Source: Terriglobia bacterium (GTDB lineage Bacteria > Acidobacteriota > Terriglobia > Terriglobales > Acidobacteriaceae). Taken from it: a DNA stretch of 64,000 nt. Every line of letters starts with the position of its first letter. Positions within the stretch are counted from its first letter, which is position 1. The stretch lies in contig JAIQEY010000001.1 in assembly GCA_020073565.1 (NCBI GenBank), positions 171,434 to 235,433 of the forward strand, read 5' to 3'. The notes under the pieces were generated by a model. It made no database searches, was not told the origin of the DNA, and worked only from the letters and a program-made list of their open reading frames with translations. Below, piece by piece: positions 27,685 to 33,772 of this stretch. Position numbers and translations under genes: made by a program.

Positions 27685-28668
27685 CTACACTCTCTCCGCC
27701 GCGCGCATCTTCGCGCTGCGCGACCGCGGATTGCGATCGATCTCTTCTTCCGTGGCCGTCACCGGCTTTTTCGTCAGCAGCCGGTACAGCCCCTGCTTCA
27801 CGGCGTCTCGCAGCGCATCCTTGACGATCCTGTCTTCGAGCGAGTGAAAGCTGATCACCACCAGCCTTCCGCCCGGCTTCAGCACGCGAGGCGCCGCCGC
27901 CAGCAGTGCTTTCAGATCGTCCAGTTCATGGTTTACGAAGATTCGGAGAGCCTGAAAGGTACGGGTCGCCGGATGAATCCGCTCATGTTTCATTGGCCGG
28001 GCCGCGGCTGATATCACGTCCACGAGTTGCCTCGTAGTCTGTATCGGCCGCGACCGGACAATGGCTCTGGCGATTCTCCGCGACCTCCTTTCCTCACCGA
28101 ATTCGTAAATCACATCGGCCAGCTCACGCTCGTCGATGTGGTTTACCACTTGTTCGGCGGTCTCGCCCGACATCGGATTCATCCGCATGTCGAGCGGTCC
28201 TTCCGCCTGAAAACTGAATCCCCGCGCTGGGTCCTGGAGCTGCAAGCTGCTGACTCCGAGGTCCGCCAGAATCCCGTCGATGGTCGCTGGTCGTTGGTCG
28301 TTCGCAAGGTCTGCAAACGATCCATGCAGCAACGTGATCAGCGGCCAATCCGATCGTTGGTCGTCAGTCGCTAGTCGTTCGGAGACTGACTCCCCAACGA
28401 CCAACGACTGACGACTAACGACCGGCGCAAGATTCTTTTGCGCCACCGCCAGCGCCGCCGGATCCTTATCGAAGCCAATCAAATGTCCCGGTGCGCCGAG
28501 GCGTTTTGCGATTTCGCAGCTGTGCCCGCCCAGGCCCACCGTGGCATCCAGGTAAGTTCCGCCACGCTGTACGGCCAGAAAATCGATCGCTTCTTTTAAA
28601 AGAACTGGGACATGGCCAACCGCTCCATGCCCACCCCGCTCGGGGGTGTCTGTTGTGTCCGTGCGCAC
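27685..28668 (-). CDS. rsmH: 16S rRNA m4C1402 methyltransferase RsmH with a repeat-derived insert
   Basis: The protein has 327 residues. SAM-binding motif I is YLDATVGLGGHSCEIAKRLG, then GFDKDPAALAVAQKNL. The conserved LLHGSFADL, DGILADLGVSSLQLQDPARG and FSFQAEGPLDMRM follow, then ARAIVRSRP and FQALRIFVNHELDDL and PGGRLVVISFHSLEDRIVK. It methylates N4 of C1402 in 16S rRNA. Residues about 84-105 (VSRQSLVVGESVSERLATDD and QR) interrupt the normally short link between the NL and LLHG motifs. They are encoded by a 66-bp palindrome. The start GTG at 28668 shares a base with the mraZ stop (TAGTG). Confidence 0.96.
   Translation of the reverse strand: MRTDTTDTPERGGHGAVGHVPVLLKEAIDFLAVQRGGTYLDATVGLGGHSCEIAKRLGAPGHLIGFDKDPAALAVAQKNLAPVVSRQSLVVGESVSERLATDDQRSDWPLITLLHGSFADLANDQRPATIDGILADLGVSSLQLQDPARGFSFQAEGPLDMRMNPMSGETAEQVVNHIDERELADVIYEFGEERRSRRIARAIVRSRPIQTTRQLVDVISAAARPMKHERIHPATRTFQALRIFVNHELDDLKALLAAAPRVLKPGGRLVVISFHSLEDRIVKDALRDAVKQGLYRLLTKKPVTATEEEIDRNPRSRSAKMRAAERV
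28355..28420. repeat. 66-bp palindromic element inside the rsmH coding region
   Basis: Left arm 28355-28382 and right arm 28393-28420 are complementary at 24 of 28 positions around a 10-nt loop. Both are built of iterated CGTTGGT/CGTCAGT-type heptamers. The element is exactly 22 codons long, so its presence keeps the rsmH frame. A further single-arm fragment of the same heptamer (GGTCGCTGGTCGTTGGTCGT) occurs at 28282-28301, encoding the segment NDQRPAT. Confidence 0.8.
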
Positions 28669-29108
28669 TAGATGCCCAATTCGTCGAGCGTCTTAATGTC
28701 TTCATCCGTGAACGCTTGCTCTTTGATCTCCTTGCCGAACGCTTCCAGGTTCCGGACTTCCAGGTAGGTCAGATTGCCGAGCACTGCCACTTCGCCGCGA
28801 ATCTGCGCCGACTCGCGCAGGATTTGCGGGACCAGCAGGCGCCCCTGCCCGTCCATCTCCACGACCTGCCCGTAATAGTTCACGCGATTCAAGAACTTCT
28901 TCTTCGTGGGATTGAAGGTCGACAGCGATGCCAGCTTCGCCTCGATCCGCTCCCATTCCTCGAAGGGATATACCTGAGCAACATTTCCATCCAGACTTGT
29001 GATGTAGAATCGCTGCGCATATTTCTCGTCGATCACCCGCTTGAATTCGGCGGGGACCTTGAGACGCCCCTTTTCGTCCACGCGAGTTGGATGGTTGCCG
29101 CGAAACAT
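28668..29108 (-). CDS. mraZ: Transcriptional regulator MraZ
   Basis: The protein has 146 residues with two AbrB-like SpoVT units. The first has DEKGRLKVPAEFKRVI; the second has MDGQGRLLVPQILRESAQI. MraZ forms a ring that binds repeated boxes at its own promoter and usually represses the division cluster; it also binds nucleoid DNA. AGGA sits close to the ATG at 29108. It is the first gene of the cluster, about 200 nt downstream of a well-formed promoter carrying three 10-bp-spaced boxes. Its stop codon overlaps the rsmH start. Confidence 0.98.
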   Translation of the reverse strand: MFRGNHPTRVDEKGRLKVPAEFKRVIDEKYAQRFYITSLDGNVAQVYPFEEWERIEAKLASLSTFNPTKKKFLNRVNYYGQVVEMDGQGRLLVPQILRESAQIRGEVAVLGNLTYLEVRNLEAFGKEIKEQAFTDEDIKTLDELGI

Positions 29109-29290
29109 GCGTCCTGCTCTTGGCTGGGCGTCGTTTAGTTACGGCTGCTACCACAGCCAGCACGAGGGAGGTAAAAGCAGTCACAAGAACAGTGGATCCG
29201 GGTTCGTTGGGCCTCTTTTTGCGGGTGTCAGTCTCTGAAACCACTGGCGCCTCGAAACTTAGCGTTCTTGCCCACGACCTCTAATGCTTA

Positions 29291-29320
29291 CTCCACTTTC
29301 GACCACTTTTGTCCACATCC
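29291..29320 (-). promoter_or_regulatory. MraZ box: three GTGG units at 10-bp period
   Basis: On the transcribed strand GTGGACAAAA, GTGGTCGAAA, GTGGAGTAAG follow each other. In plus coordinates the CCAC cores are at 29293-29296, 29303-29306 and 29313-29316, a spacing of exactly one helical turn. This matches the known MraZ operator design (short G-rich boxes separated by about 5 bp). The array overlaps and immediately follows the -10 element, as expected for autorepression. Confidence 0.8.
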
Positions 29321-29344
29321 TACGCCTAACTGGTTTATTGTCAA
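29317..29344 (-). promoter_or_regulatory. Promoter of the division cluster
   Basis: The -35 TTGACA (29344-29339), a 16-bp spacer and -10 TAGGAT (29322-29317) face mraZ. The predicted start, about 29310, gives a 5' leader of about 200 nt. The first MraZ unit touches the -10 element. Confidence 0.75.
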
Positions 29345-29589
29345 CAGGAAAGTTTCAGGTTGAGACGACCGGGGAAAGCTCAAGCCGCAAAACACGATAT
29401 CTTGTAGTTAACCAACTCGATGACCACTAGGGGTTGCGTTTAGAAGATTGGTTCGACCTCACCTCTTCCGAACCGCATCTGACGCTTCACCCGGCCCGTC
29501 TGTGGAAATCCTCTCGTCGCGAAGAAAGTGCATCGCGCCCTGCATCCGGCTCATCCAAATTTTTGCTGCGATCAATCTGTTTTACGGAT

Positions 29590-29619
29590 TGGACACAGCG
29601 CTGCAAATCCGCGTAGAGT
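29590..29619 (+). promoter_or_regulatory. Candidate promoter of the sulfur-assimilation operon
   Basis: -35 TGGACA (29590-29595), 18-bp spacer, -10 TAGAGT (29614-29619). Predicted transcription start is near 29626, about 27 nt before the leader-peptide ATG. The hexamers are imperfect, so this is a moderate prediction based also on position. The 245 bp between it and the mraZ promoter hold nothing else I recognise. Confidence 0.4.
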
Positions 29620-29652
29620 AACGGGACGATGTTGGGGAATAAGGGCAACTCG

Positions 29653-29712
29653 ATGCTGTGCTGTTGTTGTTGCGCCAACGTGTGTTCTGGCGCAAGGGGG
29701 TTGCTGATCTAG
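29653..29712 (+). CDS. Cysteine-rich leader peptide of the sulfur operon
   Basis: The ORF has 19 codons, MLCCCCCANVCSGARGLLI, with AAGGG seven bases before the ATG. Cys occupies positions 3-7 and 11 (6 of 19). Five consecutive Cys codons (TGC TGT TGT TGT TGC at 29659-29673) are extremely unlikely by chance. Mixed codons argue for selection on amino acid, not on a DNA repeat. It lies upstream of genes for sulfate/sulfite reduction. The following RNA can form two exclusive folds, one a terminator. It therefore has all the features of an attenuation leader peptide sensing charged tRNA-Cys. The peptide itself probably has no other role. Confidence 0.82.
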   Translation: MLCCCCCANVCSGARGLLI

Positions 29713-29771
29713 TTTTCATTTAAAGTTTCGGCATACATCAAACCCATCGCCAGAAAAATGGCGGTGGGTTT
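29670..29771 (+). promoter_or_regulatory. Cysteine-responsive transcription attenuator (segments 1-4)
   Basis: Segment 1 (29670-29677, TTGCGCCA) overlaps the last Cys codon of the run. Segment 2 (29688-29702, TGGCGCAAGGGGGTT) pairs perfectly with segment 1 over 8 bp. Segment 2 can alternatively pair with segment 3 (29741-29752, AACCCATCGCCA) through TGGCG:CGCCA and GGGTT:AACCC. Segment 3 otherwise pairs with segment 4 (29759-29771) to form the terminator. A ribosome stalled on the Cys codons would mask segment 1, favour 2:3 and allow read-through. A moving ribosome allows 3:4 and termination. This is the trp/his-type attenuation logic applied to cysteine. Confidence 0.78.
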
Positions 29772-29779
29772 TTGTTTTT
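29740..29779 (+). terminator. Intrinsic terminator of the attenuator
   Basis: Stem AAACCCATCGCCA (29740-29752) with TGGCGGTGGGTTT (29759-29771), 13 pairs including one G-U, loop GAAAAA. It is followed by a run of T broken by a single G (29769-29779). The reductase ribosome binding site GGGGAA starts right after the T-run and its ATG is at 29790, so this terminator cannot belong to an upstream gene; it must be regulatory. Confidence 0.88.
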
Positions 29780-29789
29780 GGGGAACAAA

Positions 29790-31487
29790 ATGGCGACGAA
29801 AGAATCGAAAGCGCAACGCGTCGAGCGATTGAAGCGCGAGAAGAATCCGTGGGAGGCGCTGGAGGAAATTCGCGGATTCGCGCGCACCGGCTTCCCGGCA
29901 ATTCCTCCCGAATGGCTGGGCACGTATCTGCGCTGGTGGGGGGTGTATACCCAAGGCGATGGCGCTGGCGTGGTGGGCGGACAAAACGGCGAAGGCAAAG
30001 CCCTTCCCTACTTCATGGTTCGGATCCGCATTCCGAATGGCATTCTGCGCGCGGCGCAAGTCCGAGCCATTGCCGATCTCTCCAGGCGCTTCGGACGCGG
30101 GGTTGCCGACATCACTGTGCGGCAAAACATTCAGCTGCATTGGGTGACGCCCGAATCCCTCCCCGAAGTTCTCGAAACACTGGATCAGCACGGCCTCACC
30201 ACTTTGGGCGCGTGCGGCGATGTGGTCCGCAATATTACTGGATGCCCGGTGGCTGGCGTCGATGCCGACGAAATCTGCGACCCTTCTCCGTTGGCGCTGG
30301 AAGCTTCGCGCCTGCTTGCGGGCAATTCTGAGTTCTATAACCTGCCACGCAAGTTCAAAGTTTCGCTTACCGGCTGCCGCGCCTGGTGCTCGTATCCCGA
30401 GATCAATGACGTCGGCTTGACGGCGGTCACGCGCAGTGTTGGCGGACAACTCGAAACCGGCTTCTCACTGCGGGTCGGTGGTGGACTCTCGACCGATCCT
30501 CACCTAGCGGTCCGCCTCAACGCCTTCGTGCGCTGGCATCAGGTGGTGGACGTGATTCGCGGAGTCGCCGAGCTATTCCGCTCTGCAACGTCTCTCCGCG
30601 AACACCGCGAGCGCGCCCGCCTGAAGTTTCTGTTTCTGCGTGAAGGCTGGACTGCGGAGACTTTCCAGGGCGAACTCGAACGCGTGCTGGGCTTTCAGTT
30701 CGATCCCGCCGAACCAGAGCATCCTCCCCAGGACATCTATCGCGACCACGTCGGAATTCACCCGCAAAAACAAGAAGGCCTCTCCTTTGTGGGCGCGGCC
30801 GTTCTGCGGGGCCGCGTCAGTTGGGAACAGCTCCACGCGGCAGCCGAACTCTCGGAACGCTACGCCTCCGGAGATCTGCGAACCACCGCTATGCAGAACC
30901 TGCTGATCGTAAATGTGCTGTACCAGAAAGCCGACGCGCTTGCGAAGGAACTCGACGCCATCGGCTTCCCTGTTCAGGCCTCCCCGTTTGTGCGCGGCAC
31001 TATTGCGTGCAGCGGAACCGAATTCTGCAAGCTGGCAATCACGGAAACCAAGGGCTTCTCACGCTGGCTGACTGAAGAACTCGACGAGCGCCTCCCCGGT
31101 TTCGATCAGGACTTCAAGCTGCACGTAACGGGCTGCCCCAACAGTTGCGGCCAGCACTGGATCGCCGACATCGGTCTGGAAGGCAAGAAGCTTAAAGTCA
31201 ACGGCTCATTCGTGGACGCCTACTACTTCTCTGTAGGAGGTGCGGTCGGTTTGTTCCCGACCATTGCGCGCCCGGTTGGCTACCGCTGCACGGCGCAGCA
31301 GGTGCCTGATGCTATCGAGCGCCTCCTGCGTACCTACCGCGCAACCCGAGAGTCGGGCGAGAACCTACGCCGTTTCTTCGGACGGCACACTGACGCGGAA
31401 CTCCGGCAATTTCTGGCTGGTGAACAGGTCGAGCCCGTGGAACGCGATCGGCCGGCCGCTCCCGTGCCCCACGCGGTGGAGGGCTGA
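29790..31487 (+). CDS. Ferredoxin-type assimilatory sulfite (or nitrite) reductase
   Basis: The protein has 565 residues with the duplicated NiR/SiR architecture. The siroheme-[4Fe-4S] ligands are C407-SGTEF-C413 and C449-PNS-C453, followed by GQHWIADIGLEGKK. The first half has VADITVRQNIQLHWV and GCRAWCSYPEINDVG. It reduces sulfite to sulfide (six electrons, ferredoxin donor). Nitrite reductases share this fold, but the operon with APS reductase and the poly-Cys leader favour sulfite. Start ATG 29790 is used rather than TTG 29772, which lies inside the terminator T-run. The first gene of a four-gene operon including siroheme synthesis. Confidence 0.9.
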   Translation: MATKESKAQRVERLKREKNPWEALEEIRGFARTGFPAIPPEWLGTYLRWWGVYTQGDGAGVVGGQNGEGKALPYFMVRIRIPNGILRAAQVRAIADLSRRFGRGVADITVRQNIQLHWVTPESLPEVLETLDQHGLTTLGACGDVVRNITGCPVAGVDADEICDPSPLALEASRLLAGNSEFYNLPRKFKVSLTGCRAWCSYPEINDVGLTAVTRSVGGQLETGFSLRVGGGLSTDPHLAVRLNAFVRWHQVVDVIRGVAELFRSATSLREHRERARLKFLFLREGWTAETFQGELERVLGFQFDPAEPEHPPQDIYRDHVGIHPQKQEGLSFVGAAVLRGRVSWEQLHAAAELSERYASGDLRTTAMQNLLIVNVLYQKADALAKELDAIGFPVQASPFVRGTIACSGTEFCKLAITETKGFSRWLTEELDERLPGFDQDFKLHVTGCPNSCGQHWIADIGLEGKKLKVNGSFVDAYYFSVGGAVGLFPTIARPVGYRCTAQQVPDAIERLLRTYRATRESGENLRRFFGRHTDAELRQFLAGEQVEPVERDRPAAPVPHAVEG

Positions 31488-31489
31488 TC

Positions 31490-32113
31490 GTGAGCACGGC
31501 GCCTCTATTCCCGATGTTCCTAAAGCTCGAGGGACGCCCCTGCCTTGTCGTCGGGGCAGGCAGCATCGGGGAACCAAAGATTCACAGCCTCGTCGACTGC
31601 GGAGCGCACGTCCACGTCGTCGCTCCATTGGCAGCAGCCGCGGTCGCGGAGGCTGCGAGCCGGGGCACGCTCGCCTGGTCGCAAAGAGAGTTCGAGCCGT
31701 CTGATCTCGACGGCGTCTTTCTCGTGGTAGCCGCAACCTCGTCGGCAGAAGTAAATCACGCGATCTACCGGGAGGCGCAGCGGCGAGGCATTCTCTGCAA
31801 CGTCGTCGATGATCCGCCGCACTGCGATTTCTTCTATCCGGCGGTGGTTCGTCGCGGCCATTTCCAGATTGCAATTTCGACCAACGGACTCAGCCCTGCC
31901 CTCGCGCAGCGCGTCCGCAAGCAGTTCGAAGAAGAATTCCCGCCTATCTACGGCGTTTGGCTCGAAGAGCTGGGCAAGAAGCGGGCGGCGTTGTTCCAGA
32001 ACGGCTGTGAGCCTGAGCTGCGGCGCACATTGCTCCACCAGTTCGTCACGCCGGAAGCATTCGCCGAGTTCGAGCACGATCGGGTAGTTGAAACAGGAAA
32101 GGACCTTTTGTGA
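31490..32113 (+). CDS. Precorrin-2 dehydrogenase / sirohydrochlorin ferrochelatase-type protein (CysG N-domain)
   Basis: The protein has 207 residues. An NAD-binding fold begins MFLKLEGRPCLVVGAGSIGE, then VHVVAPLAAAAVAEAASRG, LVVAATSSAEVNHAIYREA, CNVVDDPPHCDFFYPAVVRRGH and FQIAISTNGLSPALAQRVRK. These are the blocks of the CysG/Met8/SirC family, which oxidises precorrin-2 and may insert iron to give siroheme, the cofactor of the reductase upstream. The dinucleotide motif is GAGSIGEPKI rather than the more usual GGGxVAxRK. The GTG start follows the reductase stop by two bases; its end overlaps SUMT by four bases (GTGA). Confidence 0.92.
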   Translation: MSTAPLFPMFLKLEGRPCLVVGAGSIGEPKIHSLVDCGAHVHVVAPLAAAAVAEAASRGTLAWSQREFEPSDLDGVFLVVAATSSAEVNHAIYREAQRRGILCNVVDDPPHCDFFYPAVVRRGHFQIAISTNGLSPALAQRVRKQFEEEFPPIYGVWLEELGKKRAALFQNGCEPELRRTLLHQFVTPEAFAEFEHDRVVETGKDLL

Positions 32114-32931
32114 ACGGTAAAGTCTATCTCGTTGGCGCGGGCCCCGGTGATCCGGAGTTGCTCACGCTGAAAGCACTTCGCATCCTCCGCCAGGCCGATG
32201 CAGTCTTGCACGACGACTTGGTCTCGCCTCAGATTCTGAGCCATGCGCCCAAGAAGGCTCGCATTTATGACGTAGGCAAGCGCTGCGGCCAGAAGAGCAC
32301 GCGCCAGGAGGCGATCCACTTCCTCATGATCGAACTCGCCCGGCAGGGCCTGCAGGTCGTGCGGCTCAAGGGCGGCGATCCGCTTGTCTTCGGCCGCGCT
32401 GGAGAAGAGATCCAGGCACTGCGGGAGGCTGACATCGAGTTCGAGGTCGTGCCCGGCGTAACCTCAGTCTTGGCCGCGGCCGCGGCCGCGGAAATCTCGC
32501 TGACCATGCGCGCAACCGCTTCGTCGCTGCTGATCATGACCGGCCGTTTTGCTGACGACCGGCCCCTTCCCGATCTCCGCTCCCTCGTCGCTTCGGGCAC
32601 AACCATCGCTCTGTACATGCCCGGCCCAGACGCGCATATGACGGTGAGGAAGCTCGCAGCGGCTGGCCTCACCTTACAAACACCTGTCGCGCTCGTGGCG
32701 CGCGCCAGCACCCCGGGACAACAAATGATCTTGACCACGTTAAAGGAGCTTCCCGAGATTTCCATGCAAGCCAAACCGTCCATCCTCATCATCGGGGACG
32801 TCGTCCGTCTCTCACAACCTGACCGGCTCCGGCTCGAAACGCTCTACGGCCAGCCAATTCCTCTGCCAGCACCCACACATCGCAAAGAACGCGATGTGTG
32901 GGGCACCCTGCAGGCGGTGAATCATGAGTGA
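32110..32931 (+). CDS. cobA: Uroporphyrinogen-III C-methyltransferase (SUMT)
   Basis: The protein has 273 residues in the class III methyltransferase fold. It contains VYLVGAGPGDPELLTLKALR, ADAVLHDDLVSPQIL, VGKRCGQKSTRQEAI, VRLKGGDPLVFGRAGEEIQAL and FEVVPGVTSVLAAAAAAEIS. It converts uroporphyrinogen III to precorrin-2 for siroheme. The segment that is normally near GIPLTHR reads EISLTMRATASS, and the preceding Ala run is encoded by iterated GCGGCC. The GTG start overlaps the previous gene by four bases, and the end overlaps cysH by eight. Together with the preceding gene it supplies the functions of a fused CysG. Confidence 0.95.
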   Translation: MNGKVYLVGAGPGDPELLTLKALRILRQADAVLHDDLVSPQILSHAPKKARIYDVGKRCGQKSTRQEAIHFLMIELARQGLQVVRLKGGDPLVFGRAGEEIQALREADIEFEVVPGVTSVLAAAAAAEISLTMRATASSLLIMTGRFADDRPLPDLRSLVASGTTIALYMPGPDAHMTVRKLAAAGLTLQTPVALVARASTPGQQMILTTLKELPEISMQAKPSILIIGDVVRLSQPDRLRLETLYGQPIPLPAPTHRKERDVWGTLQAVNHE

Positions 32932-33646
32932 GCGCAACTGGCTGCGAACCATGCAAGGTTTCGCCGAGTCCTGGACTGCCGAGGAACTGCTCGACTGGTC
33001 GCTGCACCGCTTCGGAAAGCGGATCGCGGTTGCGTCCGCGTTTGGCCCTGAAGGAATCGCCCTCATCGACATTGCGATGCGCTTGCGCACGGACGTCCGA
33101 GTATTCACGCTCGATACGGGCCTCTTCTTCCCCGAAACCTACGAACTCATGGCCAAGATCGAGCGCCGGTATGGCATTGAAGTCGAGCGCCTGAAACCCG
33201 CGTTAACGGTCGACGAGCAGAATCAGAAGCACGGGCCCTCGTTGTGGCTGAATAGCCCGGACCGCTGCTGCTACATGCGGAAGGTCGAACCGCTGCGGGC
33301 AAAGTTATCTACGCTGGAGGCATGGATTGCCGCCATCCGCCGCGATCAAACGCCGGATCGAGCTCATGCTCAAAAGGTGGATTGGGATGCGAAGTTTGGA
33401 CTGATCAAGATCAATCCGCTGTGCGACTGGACCAACGACATGGTCTGGGATTACTTGCGCAGCAACGATCTTCCGTACAACCCGCTGCATGACCGCGGCT
33501 ATCCCAGCATCGGCTGCCAACCGTGCACACGACCGGTCGAGAACGGCGATGATCCGCGCTCGGGACGGTGGGCAGGCTTCGCCAAAACAGAGTGCGGACT
33601 CCATCAGCGTCCGGAACCCGGCCCATTCACGGTGTTGCAGGATTGA
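32924..33646 (+). CDS. cysH: Adenylyl-sulfate (APS) reductase, thioredoxin-dependent
   Basis: The protein has 240 residues. The PP-loop-like region is AVASAFGPEGIALIDIA, followed by FTLDTGLFFPETYELM. C115-C116 and C198-QP-C201 are the four ligands of a [4Fe-4S] cluster typical of APS reductases rather than PAPS reductases. The catalytic Cys is in KTEC224GLH. The enzyme reduces APS to sulfite using thioredoxin, feeding the sulfite reductase three genes upstream. ATP sulfurylase and O-acetylserine sulfhydrylase genes are not in the window. It is the last gene of the attenuator-controlled operon. Confidence 0.95.
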   Translation: MSERNWLRTMQGFAESWTAEELLDWSLHRFGKRIAVASAFGPEGIALIDIAMRLRTDVRVFTLDTGLFFPETYELMAKIERRYGIEVERLKPALTVDEQNQKHGPSLWLNSPDRCCYMRKVEPLRAKLSTLEAWIAAIRRDQTPDRAHAQKVDWDAKFGLIKINPLCDWTNDMVWDYLRSNDLPYNPLHDRGYPSIGCQPCTRPVENGDDPRSGRWAGFAKTECGLHQRPEPGPFTVLQD

Positions 33647-33685
33647 GCATGCTATTCATTGGGCGTTGCGCCGGGGTGTGACGCG

Positions 33686-33744
33686 GTCATCCTAAGCAAA
33701 GCGAAGGACCTACGTACCTCGCTCCGAGATACACAGGTCCTTCG
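33686..33744. repeat. GTCATCCTAAGC-type dispersed repeat
   Basis: GTCATCCTAAGCAAAGCGAA begins the element. Arms CGAAGGACCT (33702-33711) and AGGTCCTTCG (33735-33744) are perfectly inverted, 10 bp. Elements of this sequence type (GTCATxCTGAGCGAAGCGAAG) are widespread intergenic repeats in several phyla. It follows cysH and could close the operon transcript. Confidence 0.7.
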
Positions 33745-33772
33745 TCCATGCAGGGGTCATCAGGAGGAACCA

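Noticed and set aside
28702..29244. 180-codon minus-strand frame starting in the mraZ leader
   Set aside because: Runs through mraZ in another frame. The first 50 residues have a hydrophobic stretch (VLVTAFTSLVLAVVAAV), but the rest is mraZ shadow.
29434..29616. 60-codon plus-strand frame upstream of the Cys leader
   Set aside because: No ribosome binding site or protein character, and it ends before the predicted transcript start.
29670..29695. Inverted repeat TTGCGCCA/TGGCGCAA as a protein-binding operator
   Set aside because: It lies within the leader ORF and pairs as segments 1 and 2 of the attenuator, which explains it better than an operator.
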